DNA of 64,000 bases from Pohlia nutans (taxonomy: Eukaryota; Streptophyta; Bryopsida; Bryales; Mniaceae): the NCBI GenBank assembly GCA_022496805.1, contig CM040102.1, positions 21,917,955-21,981,954 on the forward strand. Reading direction: 5' to 3'. Below are positions 1 through 8,800 of this stretch, piece after piece; positions within the stretch are counted from its first letter, which is position 1, and each line of letters begins with the position of its first letter. The notes below the pieces were generated by a model. That model was not told where the DNA came from, searched no databases, and was given only the letters and a program-made list of their open reading frames with translations. A program made the position numbers and the translations under genes.

Positions 1-335
1 ACTATTTCTCTACTGCCCCGCTGCCCTTTCTCCCGAAAAAAACACATTTCCCCTCATAACTTTCACATACGGTGTCGGAATTCAAAAAAAAAAAAATCCC
101 CATTTTCGTGGCACATTGGGGAATCTACTATTAAATTTCCTTCAAATTTCGATTAAAAATGTGTTCACCGGAACCTACCCGATTCTCTAAATGTCCTAGT
201 TAGGGGTACTCCTCACCACCAACACAGGCTGGTACCTCAGGCACCAAGAAGAAACGTCTCTCCGTCAAACTGCACGCCCTGGCGCTCCACTCCACTCCTT
301 CCAACAAGATTGGCAACAAGAGCAACTCGCAAACC

Positions 336-557
336 ATGACTAGAGCGCGGACTGCCGATGAACAACCGGCCGCCAACCTAAGCAACCCAACCGCTTCATC
401 GAGGTCGCGGCGCCGCAGACGCTTGCTCGAAGACGACCACGATAGCGACGGATCGCAGAGCGAAAGACAGTCTCTCTCCTCTACGTACAACACTCCGACA
501 GCAGAGAAACAAGGACCTACGACGTCGACGAACACGCCGATGAACCAACACCCATGA
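336..557 (+). CDS. Short basic ORF upstream of LINE ORF1, probably a displaced ORF1 N-terminus
   Basis: A 73-codon ORF rich in Arg, Ser, Thr and Gln, with an SRSRRRRR stretch that looks like a nucleic-acid-binding or nuclear-localising tail. The same frame is open back to 204 and contains a KKKR patch. Its stop TGA overlaps an ATG at 554 (ATGA) in the frame of ORF1. That frame runs to a single TAG at 620-622 and is then open straight into ORF1. The simplest reading is an ORF1 that once began further upstream and now carries one frameshift and one nonsense codon. A separate small upstream ORF cannot be excluded. Confidence 0.4.
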   Translation: MTRARTADEQPAANLSNPTASSRSRRRRRLLEDDHDSDGSQSERQSLSSTYNTPTAEKQGPTTSTNTPMNQHP

Positions 558-700
558 CCGCTGCCCCGTTCCTCACCGAACCCAACTCCGCCCCACCACT
601 GCCAGTGAACAGGCAGTTGTAGGACCGCACTCCCAGCCAGCAGAGCCCACAGCAACCAGAAGCGGCCAACTTCAGTCAGCCAGCCCCAAACTCAGGTAAC

Positions 701-2278
701 ATGGAAGAAAACCCAATCTTCATATCTCCGGTAAACACCCCCAACTATTCAGAATTTTCCCACCACCTCTGGCTCTCTTATTCAGTCCATGAAATACTAA
801 ATGCCCAATTAGGTCTCCCAGAATTCTCCTCTTATGGTGCTGCTAACTTAGCTACGATAGGAATGCCAGATAGTGAAATACAGGAATACCACTCATACCG
901 CCATGCCTTTCCCCACGTTCCCCAGCTACTCTACCCGGCCGTCAGGCCGGATGGAATTCCCGGTCAGTTTTATCATCTCACACAGATACCCTCTGGAGTA
1001 GATATAGATACACAGTTTGGTTTAGCACATACTCACCAGTTAGTAATTAGATTTGACTTTGGCTACAATGACATGAAAAAACCCGAGGTCCAAGCAGCAG
1101 CGCTAGCCAGATTTGAGTCTATGGGCATCCCATTAGCCAATAGATTTTGTGAACCAGTCTCAGCGATAGTTCACCCTCACACCAAAAATTGGCTTGGCTT
1201 TCTAAAGGTAGATTTGCTTAATCCCAATACCGATGGCATTTCCCTCCTAAAAGGAGAACGCATTTTTACTTTGCAACTCCAAGATCACAACTATGCCATT
1301 CGCAAAGTAGAGAAAGGTTTTGACTTTCCATCCACGGCGGCTAATCGAAAATTGGAGCTTCAAAGCCCTATTCTTGCCCGCTACACCTCCCGCCAACTAC
1401 TCGGTGAGCTCACACGCCATGGATATATCGCCGGTGCCAACCTCGAGTTCATAGGCGTGACCAAACGCACCAAAGAATTAGAAACGGGGGAAATTACAGT
1501 GGCCTCCGAACCTACCAAACGGTACCTTCTCTCCACTCCCATACTCTTTTCTGGTCATAGATTGCACATTACCTCTCCTTTAAATGACCGTCCCGCTAAT
1601 CCTAACGCACCCGAGGCCCTCACTACCTCGATACTAGTTCGGGGGATACCGGTGGAGTACTCTCAACTCCAAATTACCGCCGCATTACACAAGATGTTAT
1701 CACCAAGAAACGTCCTTGCAGTTACGTATAACCGTGCAGAAGGAGACTCTTTAGGACGGCATGATGGAGTTGCCACAATACGGTGTCTCAACGCGGCGGT
1801 CTACACACACTGGTGCAACCGCAAAGGGGTCCCTTGCCTAGGCAAACTAATAGATTTTACACCTCATATCAAAAGCTTAGCGGGGGCTCACCCCGCTGCC
1901 ACGGCTCGTGCACAAGACAGCCGACCCACACGAGAAGTGATTGCAGAGGCCATCACCGCCTTCAAAAATGAAGCTCCACTCATACCATCGCTCCAACAAT
2001 TCGAAGCCTCCCTTCAAGAAGTTGAAGGCCGTCTCCGAACCCACATTTCCTCGGTAGGGATTGAAGTCACCAACCACACCACTCAGAAAATGGATGTGGC
2101 CGCCGCTCAAGCTACTACTCACCACAATCATTTGGCGCACCAACTTCAACTTCTAGCCTCGGCCTCGCGCACATATAGTGATCAAATGGGAGGTATATTC
2201 TCGGCCCTCAACAAAGGACCCGCCGATGGTCCACCCGCACCCCTCGAACTTCCCGGTAGTAGCACCCCTTATGGTTAG
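701..2278 (+). CDS. LINE ORF1 protein, putative RNA-binding (RRM-like) with C-terminal coiled coil
   Basis: 525 codons from the first ATG of the frame (MEENPIF). LINE ORF1 proteins coat the element RNA and form ribonucleoprotein particles. Residues about 100-180 and about 305-390 each show an alternating beta/alpha pattern compatible with an RRM fold; the second includes SILVRGIPVEYSQ, then NVLAVTYNR and GVATIRCLN. The C-terminal 100 residues are helical, Gln/His/Ala-rich and likely to form a coiled coil. No CCHC knuckle is seen. The stop TAG at 2276-2278 overlaps the first ATG of ORF2 (2271), suggesting termination-reinitiation coupling. The RRM assignment is by pattern only; the LINE ORF1 role rests on position. 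Confidence 0.7.
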   Translation: MEENPIFISPVNTPNYSEFSHHLWLSYSVHEILNAQLGLPEFSSYGAANLATIGMPDSEIQEYHSYRHAFPHVPQLLYPAVRPDGIPGQFYHLTQIPSGVDIDTQFGLAHTHQLVIRFDFGYNDMKKPEVQAAALARFESMGIPLANRFCEPVSAIVHPHTKNWLGFLKVDLLNPNTDGISLLKGERIFTLQLQDHNYAIRKVEKGFDFPSTAANRKLELQSPILARYTSRQLLGELTRHGYIAGANLEFIGVTKRTKELETGEITVASEPTKRYLLSTPILFSGHRLHITSPLNDRPANPNAPEALTTSILVRGIPVEYSQLQITAALHKMLSPRNVLAVTYNRAEGDSLGRHDGVATIRCLNAAVYTHWCNRKGVPCLGKLIDFTPHIKSLAGAHPAATARAQDSRPTREVIAEAITAFKNEAPLIPSLQQFEASLQEVEGRLRTHISSVGIEVTNHTTQKMDVAAAQATTHHNHLAHQLQLLASASRTYSDQMGGIFSALNKGPADGPPAPLELPGSSTPYG

Positions 2279-2753
2279 TTCCCACAGAAAACTCATCTTA
2301 TTTACCATCCCACCTTCCCCTATACGTTTTAATAATTTCCTTTACTTTCTCACACCATATATAGTTGTCACATCATATATAGTGACACTAGTCATTTTGG
2401 CCCATCTATTAGGCCTTTGTACCCCCACACACTGGGACTTTTTAATACCAGTTTTATATTTAATCACTTTGTGCCCCCCTGCTTTTACCCTGATGGGTCT
2501 CCCTGATTATGTCATGGGCCTCCTTGATTATGCCGTGGGCCTCCCTGATTATGTCCTAGGCCCCCCTGATCATGCCCTTGGCCTCCCTGATTTTGACATA
2601 CTGGACCTCCTTGATTATGCCCTGGGCCTCCCTGATTTTGACATAATATGCCCCCCTAATTTTGCCCTCTTATGCCTCCCTGATTTTGCCTTGATATGCC
2701 TCCCTGATTATACCATGAACCCCCCATGTTTATACCATGCTGGGCCTCCCTGA
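2271..2753 (+). CDS. LINE ORF2, N-terminal part: hydrophobic segments and LPDY repeats
   Basis: The frame opens with ATG 2271, which overlaps the ORF1 stop, and encodes two strongly hydrophobic stretches (around FLYFLTPYIVVTSYIVTLVIL and the following FLIPVLYLITLC) that look like membrane segments. It then reads a 7-8 residue repeat of the type GLPDYVM/GLLDYAV. After a C6 run at 2720-2725 the same LPDYVM peptide continues in another frame (from 2737), so the two frames were almost certainly one ORF and are now separated by a one-base gain or two-base loss. Function is unknown. Being upstream of the 2A motif, this part would be released as a separate protein of about 500 residues. Confidence 0.5.
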   Translation: MVSSHRKLILFTIPPSPIRFNNFLYFLTPYIVVTSYIVTLVILAHLLGLCTPTHWDFLIPVLYLITLCPPAFTLMGLPDYVMGLLDYAVGLPDYVLGPPDHALGLPDFDILDLLDYALGLPDFDIICPPNFALLCLPDFALICLPDYTMNPPCLYHAGPP

Positions 2754-2815
2754 TTATGTCATGTTGTGCCTCCCTGATTACAACATGTTGTGCCTCCCTG
2801 GTTGCACTATACTAT
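2495..2815 (+). repeat. Coding minisatellite of 21-24 bp units inside LINE ORF2
   Basis: About 14 degenerate tandem units with the core CCTCCCTGATTATG are spaced 21 to 24 bases apart. Because the spacing is mostly a multiple of three, the array encodes a repeated L-P-D-Y/F peptide. The reading frame of the array changes once, after the C6 run at 2720-2725. Confidence 0.85.
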
Positions 2816-5559
2816 GCCCCATCCCATATGCTCCCTCCCTTCACAAACCCTGTCATACTCAATTTCATCCCTATAGCCATGGCCCCAACAAAATCCCTAC
2901 TACAGCCTTTCACATCATCTGCCCTCCACTACATATCCCCATCTACTCTCACCTAACAAACAAAATTACTAACCATGGTAAACTCTCTTATAACACTTTT
3001 CACCCTCTCTCACAACTTACTCACCTTAATTACCGAACACAAACTAATGATCTGACTCCCACATATAACAATTTCACCTACCCTACACTACATACAAAAT
3101 GTCACAAATCACATCCTAATATACCTCTACCTAACCCCAACATAATATATCATTTCAAATTACTAATCACTTATATCCCCTTCCTTGGTAACATTAAAAC
3201 AACTAATGCAAGAGTACCAACCATAAGAAATCTCCCAATTTTAAATATCCATACCAAAATAACTCCATGCCTACATCCATCTTTGTTACCCAGCCAACCC
3301 ATCATAAAAACATCACACAAACAGGCCTACATACCAGCATATATGCCCACACCAGACCAACACAAACTCCAAAGCCCTGTCTATCAATCATCCTGCCCCC
3401 ACACACCATACCCAGCACATCATCCTCTACACACAAAGCACAAAATCGAATCCTCCAAAAATATATATATCAACCCTTTACTATCTTGCCCCAGTAACAC
3501 TCACAAAAAAACACACTCAACACAAATAAAAATAAAATTCCTCCTCTTACCCACAAACCAATCAAATAAAAACCCAAAAACAAAACCCCACACCTACCTC
3601 GATGGACTCGGCCTACCGGCCTTGTCCAAAACAAACCAAAAACACACATATTTCAACTCCCACCAACATAAATTAATAAACACACGCAACCACATACTCT
3701 TACTCTCAAAAAAACAAAATAATAAATACATAAAAATATTACTCCTAAAATGCGGCGATATAGAACAAAACCCAGGACCTATGCCCAATCTCCTAGAACA
3801 ACACCCACCATCCCATAAAAGCCGATGCAAAACATATTTCATTCCTTGTACTATTAAATTACAACCGGAATACCAACATTTATCTAGTAAATTTGCCCCT
3901 ATACTCAAATCCACACACCCCCACCACCAAGACACATACATAGATTACCCGCACCTCTCAAAATATCTTACCCAAATAAACCACCACCCCCCGCCCCGCA
4001 TACTATATGCCCTTATCACAACTATTAGTCCCTCGCCGCACATATGTGACTCATACCTCATTCAAACTCCTGACCCGGATTGGACTACAATTCTCCTAAA
4101 TCAAATGACACGTCTTTCTAATCCCCCGGAACAACATATAAAAACCCCTCACCCATATGTACAATTCCACCACAACAACCCTCAATACACAAATCCCCCA
4201 AACTCCATCCACAAGGAACTCTATCAATTTATTAATCAACACTCTACACCCCCATCTTTACAAAGTTTAACATCCAAATTCCCATTTTTACCTACTAATC
4301 TACTACTAGAAACACTAAAATGTAAAGAACCAATCCCGGAATACTCTCATCCACCACCACTTCCTCCCACAATAATCCCGACTGTCAACACAACTCCCCA
4401 CACAAATTATCCCACCCACCTAATTACCTGGAACGCATCATCACTCAATACAGCACTCCCCAACCTTCACCAATTAATTACTAACTCAGAAAACCACCCT
4501 GCAATTATCACAATCCAAGAAACTAAATTAACTGCCACTAAATCCACAAAATTTATCCAGAATCTCTTCCCACACTATAAACTTATCTTTAATAATACGC
4601 ATACCCTCACTAGATGCATACAACAAAGAATGCCTTACAAACCTGCTAGAGGGGGCCTTCTAACCTTTATTCACGACCAATATGCATTCCCAGACAATAT
4701 CACCAAAATTCCAACTCCACCATCGATATCCCCATACCTACAAATTATCAAACTCAAAAACCAACCCCTCCAACCTTGGCTCATACTACACATGTATATG
4801 CCTACACATATAGACGATGTACAATTACTACCTCTCATTAAACACAACATTAGTCAGCAAATAACAAATCACCCAAATCACACATATATACTTTGCGGAG
4901 ATTTTAACAGAGACATTGCCCTAATCGGTAGACAAAATGAAAGCACCACCACCCCACCCCAACTAGAAGACCATGAATGGAGAGAATTTACAAATAGCCT
5001 ACAATTAACATACATCCCTGCCAATAGTCCATTCTCACGCCAAGGAGGCCCAAATTTTAGTCAAACTAGCCTCATTGATGGATATTATTTCAAAACACCC
5101 AATAATAATTCATATACATCCTCCGTAAATCACTGCCATACCTTAAACTCCGACCACTCTCCGGTCACACTCTTTATCCCACCAAACACTCTCCTCGCCC
5201 GACCCATCCCCCCTAAAACAGACCCTTCACCCAGACTCCTCAACCCCATCCCCCCGAAAACATTGAAAAATTCAAAAGCGCATTCTATGAAGATAATGCC
5301 CTTCAAATTAATGAGCTCACTACCCTTCTCACAAACAATCACATCACAAACCACCAATGGCAACACGCATGCCAAACCTTGGACCACATCATACAACAAA
5401 TTTCTGATAAAATATACCAAACATGCAGCGCCCCATCCCTACCAACCCTCACAAATCACGCATCCCTACAACGCAGCTTCCTACCAAGAAAACTACAAAA
5501 AACATGGAAAAACCATCTCTCCACATACCACCTCCTTCGCAAAACAATATATATCATAA
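2737..5559 (+). CDS. LINE ORF2, middle part: 2A-like motif and AP endonuclease domain
   Basis: This frame is open from the repeat array to a stop at 5559, but genuine sequence ends at the C6 run 5250-5255, after which homology continues in another frame. Residues 1-330 (counted from 2737) are a low-complexity Pro/Thr/His/Asn/Lys region. A 2A-like motif follows at 3739-3780. Residues about 560-815 form an exonuclease-endonuclease-phosphatase (APE) domain: TWNASSL (Asn at 4432), IQETKL (Glu at 4519), CGDFNRD (Asp 4900, Asn 4906), SLIDGYYF and NSDHSP (Asp-His 5152-5157). These are the metal-binding and catalytic positions of LINE endonucleases, which nick target DNA to prime reverse transcription. 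Confidence 0.85.
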   Translation: MLGLPDYVMLCLPDYNMLCLPGCTILCPIPYAPSLHKPCHTQFHPYSHGPNKIPTTAFHIICPPLHIPIYSHLTNKITNHGKLSYNTFHPLSQLTHLNYRTQTNDLTPTYNNFTYPTLHTKCHKSHPNIPLPNPNIIYHFKLLITYIPFLGNIKTTNARVPTIRNLPILNIHTKITPCLHPSLLPSQPIIKTSHKQAYIPAYMPTPDQHKLQSPVYQSSCPHTPYPAHHPLHTKHKIESSKNIYINPLLSCPSNTHKKTHSTQIKIKFLLLPTNQSNKNPKTKPHTYLDGLGLPALSKTNQKHTYFNSHQHKLINTRNHILLLSKKQNNKYIKILLLKCGDIEQNPGPMPNLLEQHPPSHKSRCKTYFIPCTIKLQPEYQHLSSKFAPILKSTHPHHQDTYIDYPHLSKYLTQINHHPPPRILYALITTISPSPHICDSYLIQTPDPDWTTILLNQMTRLSNPPEQHIKTPHPYVQFHHNNPQYTNPPNSIHKELYQFINQHSTPPSLQSLTSKFPFLPTNLLLETLKCKEPIPEYSHPPPLPPTIIPTVNTTPHTNYPTHLITWNASSLNTALPNLHQLITNSENHPAIITIQETKLTATKSTKFIQNLFPHYKLIFNNTHTLTRCIQQRMPYKPARGGLLTFIHDQYAFPDNITKIPTPPSISPYLQIIKLKNQPLQPWLILHMYMPTHIDDVQLLPLIKHNISQQITNHPNHTYILCGDFNRDIALIGRQNESTTTPPQLEDHEWREFTNSLQLTYIPANSPFSRQGGPNFSQTSLIDGYYFKTPNNNSYTSSVNHCHTLNSDHSPVTLFIPPNTLLARPIPPKTDPSPRLLNPIPPKTLKNSKAHSMKIMPFKLMSSLPFSQTITSQTTNGNTHAKPWTTSYNKFLIKYTKHAAPHPYQPSQITHPYNAASYQENYKKHGKTISPHTTSFAKQYIS
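3739..3780 (+). other. 2A-like ribosome-skipping motif in LINE ORF2
   Basis: The codons read LLLKCGDIEQNPGP and are followed by M. This fits the 2A consensus D(V/I)ExNPG|P exactly, including the upstream Leu-Leu-x-x-Cys-Gly typical of active 2A peptides. In the family, the ribosome skips the last Gly-Pro bond (here between 3777 and 3778), giving two proteins from one ORF. Placement just before the endonuclease region is like 2A sequences in several animal and trypanosome non-LTR retrotransposons. Activity here is inferred from the motif. Confidence 0.85.
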
Positions 5560-5849
5560 ATCACAATCCCAACTGGCAAATGCATCCAATCCTACACAAA
5601 CTACGAACACACCCCCATGCAAACATCCCACCACCGCCACCATATAACGTTAACCCACAACAATGGATCACCACATTAGCAGACCTCGCCAAAACAGCAA
5701 AAACACAAGCTAGAAACATTACCACCAAATATACACAATTATGTGTCAAAAAAGCCATCTCCAATTACAGAAAACTCTATGACAAAAGCCCGAAAAAAAT
5801 AAACAAAAGAGTATTCAAAAACCAGGAAACACCCCCCTTGACTGCATAG
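5253..5849 (+). CDS. LINE ORF2, linker between endonuclease and reverse transcriptase (shifted frame)
   Basis: After the C6 run at 5250-5255 the coherent protein continues in this frame (PENIEKFKSAFYED...), runs about 195 codons of basic, helical linker typical of the region between APE and RT, and ends at TAG 5847-5849. The true continuation leaves it at a second C6 run, 5832-5837. Both changes are what a one-base loss in a C7 run would produce. No independent start is expected; the first in-frame ATG (5379) is not meaningful. Confidence 0.7.
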   Translation, partial: PENIEKFKSAFYEDNALQINELTTLLTNNHITNHQWQHACQTLDHIIQQISDKIYQTCSAPSLPTLTNHASLQRSFLPRKLQKTWKNHLSTYHLLRKTIYIINHNPNWQMHPILHKLRTHPHANIPPPPPYNVNPQQWITTLADLAKTAKTQARNITTKYTQLCVKKAISNYRKLYDKSPKKINKRVFKNQETPPLTA

Positions 5850-8800
5850 CTGACAGAAACAACAATCTTCTTACCAACCCTGAAAATATAGCAAACAAAA
5901 TACATGTCCAACAATCTATCTCTAACCGCCCTACAGTCCCCACATGCTACTACCAACCAGACCACCCCACCCACTGCACTTGTGGCGTTAGACAATATCC
6001 TTGGCATGACCTTGATGGCTTTGTTATTGAAAAAAGAGGCAACCCACTCCAACCACTACATGAACACTTTGATAGAGAAACATATGACATTTGCCTTAAA
6101 AACCTTGCAAATAATAAAACCCCTGGCCCAGATAAAATACCAAACATAATCCTCAAAAATATGCCTGAAAGCTTCCATAAACTCCTCTTTCTCTTCTTCT
6201 TACACTGTTATAAACAAAAACAAATTCCAACCTCTTGGAAAATTAGTCACACTATACTAATATACAAAAAAGGAGACCCCTTTCAACTCCCCAACCATCA
6301 ACTGATTGCACTAGCAAATACCATATATAAACTCTTCACTAGCACTCTTACACTAATCCTCTCTGCATATGGCGAAAAACACCAAATCTTACATGACAGC
6401 CAAGAAGGCTTTCGCGCAGAACGCAGTACATCTAGACAACTACAAATTCTCATCGCCGCTTTAGAAGATGCTAGATTCACAAACCAAGACATCTTTCTAC
6501 TATACATAGATTTTAAAAATGCATTTGGATCACTAGATCATCCCCGATTATTAGCCATTATCAAAGATTTAGGATATCCTGCAGACTCTGTAGACTTAAT
6601 AGGAAACATATACTCTAACTCCCACACCATATTCACAGGAGAACATTTTGGACAAACTAAACCTATACCAATTCAACGTGGCACCATTCAAGGAGACACT
6701 CTAAGTCCATATTTATTTATAATATTCCTAGAACCACTACTTAGATGGCTCCAAAGAGGCCCCCATGGATATACTTTTGGAACATCAAAACTCACTATCA
6801 GCTCTGCAGCATACGCGGACGACCTTGCCGCAATCTCAAACAACCTTTCTTCCCTCCAAACACAACTAACAAAATTAGACAAATTTTGTGTATGGGCTGG
6901 CATGGATCTTGGAGTACCCAAATGTGCCATCACAGGTTGTCCTAACAAAACAAAAACTAACCCTACCAAGTTTAAACAACACATAAAAGACCAAAACATA
7001 CACTACCGTAATCAACTAATCCCCATTCTACACCAACACGAACCATATGTATACCTAGGTATACAATTAGTACCTTCCTTAAAATGGAACATCCAAACGC
7101 ACATTGCCACGAAAAAACTCACAGATCAATGTCAACAACTAAAACAATGTCCAGCCACAATCAAACAAAGAATAAGCATGGTAGACACGGTACTACGAGC
7201 AGGAATCTCATACAGCTTCTATGCAGTCCCATATTCTCTACCTACAATCAAAAAACTAGACGAAAAAATCACAGGCATACAAAAAACCATTTGTGGACTC
7301 CCAAAATGCACAGCCAATGTCATCGCACAATTACCCCATGATCTCTTTGGACTTGAAGCCTTCTCCCTCAAAAATGCATACTTAAGATGTATTGGTGAAC
7401 AACTCAGAAACGCACTTAATGACCCAGGCCGATTAGGAACAATCTACAAAGGCCTCACCCAACACATTTTATCTAAATTCGGGGGCGCAAAAGATATCCC
7501 CCGTATCAAACCACAAAACTGCATCCGCTCCCCTATCACCCGTACACTATACCTCTTCAAAACAGCTGGAAACATGCACCTCAAAAGCACTCTTGAAAAT
7601 TTCCAACTCCATGCAACACAACTCGAAACACAATGGATGCTACAAACTAGGATAGAACTCCCGGACTTCAATCAAGAATTATCTATTAAGCTTCTACACA
7701 AACTACTACAAAATAGCATATATGAAATTAAACATCTTACCCTCCCCAATGGCACTACACTCATGTCCCCAGAAGATTTTAAACTCTACTATCAAACTCC
7801 CTCCAAATTAGAAAAAAGCGCACTACACATAGCCATGCAAATTTTTTGCTACCCCAGCTGCTCTCCGGACTGCCCACCCCAATGCCCCACACACCCCCCA
7901 GCCCGCACACTCCTAGCTAAATACATATCAGACAACCAAACCATTACTCCTCGACACCCAACAACTCCAGCTCCACTTGCACTCCCACCAGCACCACTTT
8001 TATTAAGCCCACCCATTATAATCAGACGAAACCGACTACAATTCCCCATCCACTCTGTTATATTCCACAAAACAGTTAAAACAAAAGACACACACAACAT
8101 CCCCAAAACATACATAACCTACCTATGCCAATGGATTGCACCAAATAACACAACATATACCAAATGGATGCCCCAGCAAAACCTCTTCCCATACAATCAA
8201 CCTACCGTCATCACCCACAACATCACCCTCCTCACCACTTATCACACAAAACAACAACATGCACACTACACAAATATATTAAATAGCCACTTCACATTGA
8301 CACAACAGAGAGACCCTCGTTTCATCCCCCCTCCCACATACATCCCACACGCACATATATCAATATGTGAACACAACCCTGACAAAGATATTAACACCAC
8401 TAAATCCACCATCCATATAGAAAATGACCACGCCCACATCTACCAAGACACAGGCCGTTATCTCATTACCATCTCCGCCACGCGACTACAATGGCTCTGG
8501 CAACAATACAATAAAACCATATTCTCAAACCAAAACCTTGTCCCACCCCCACAATCATTTGAAACTGAAATTGTCTGGCTAATCCAACGATACAAATACA
8601 CATCCTCCAACAAAAAACCACACAAACCCTCCCACCATACACTCCCCACCACTCTCCTAGACACACTTACAACCTCCCTTAACATCACCCACTCCTACTT
8701 CTCCTCACCACTCACCTGTTCTATCACAATATCACAATTTTACTCCCTATTTACACGAGACAAAATATTTGGAGCACTGGGTACAGCTTTTCAATATAAA

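Noticed and set aside
200..655. 151-codon minus-strand ORF at the LINE 5' end
   Set aside because: Cys/Leu/Trp-rich mirror of the C/A-rich plus strand; the plus-strand frame looks more protein-like.
5250..5256. Programmed -1 frameshift at CCCCCCG
   Set aside because: Fits the heptamer rule formally, but two other frame changes also lie at C6 runs, one in the opposite direction, so homopolymer indels explain all three more simply.
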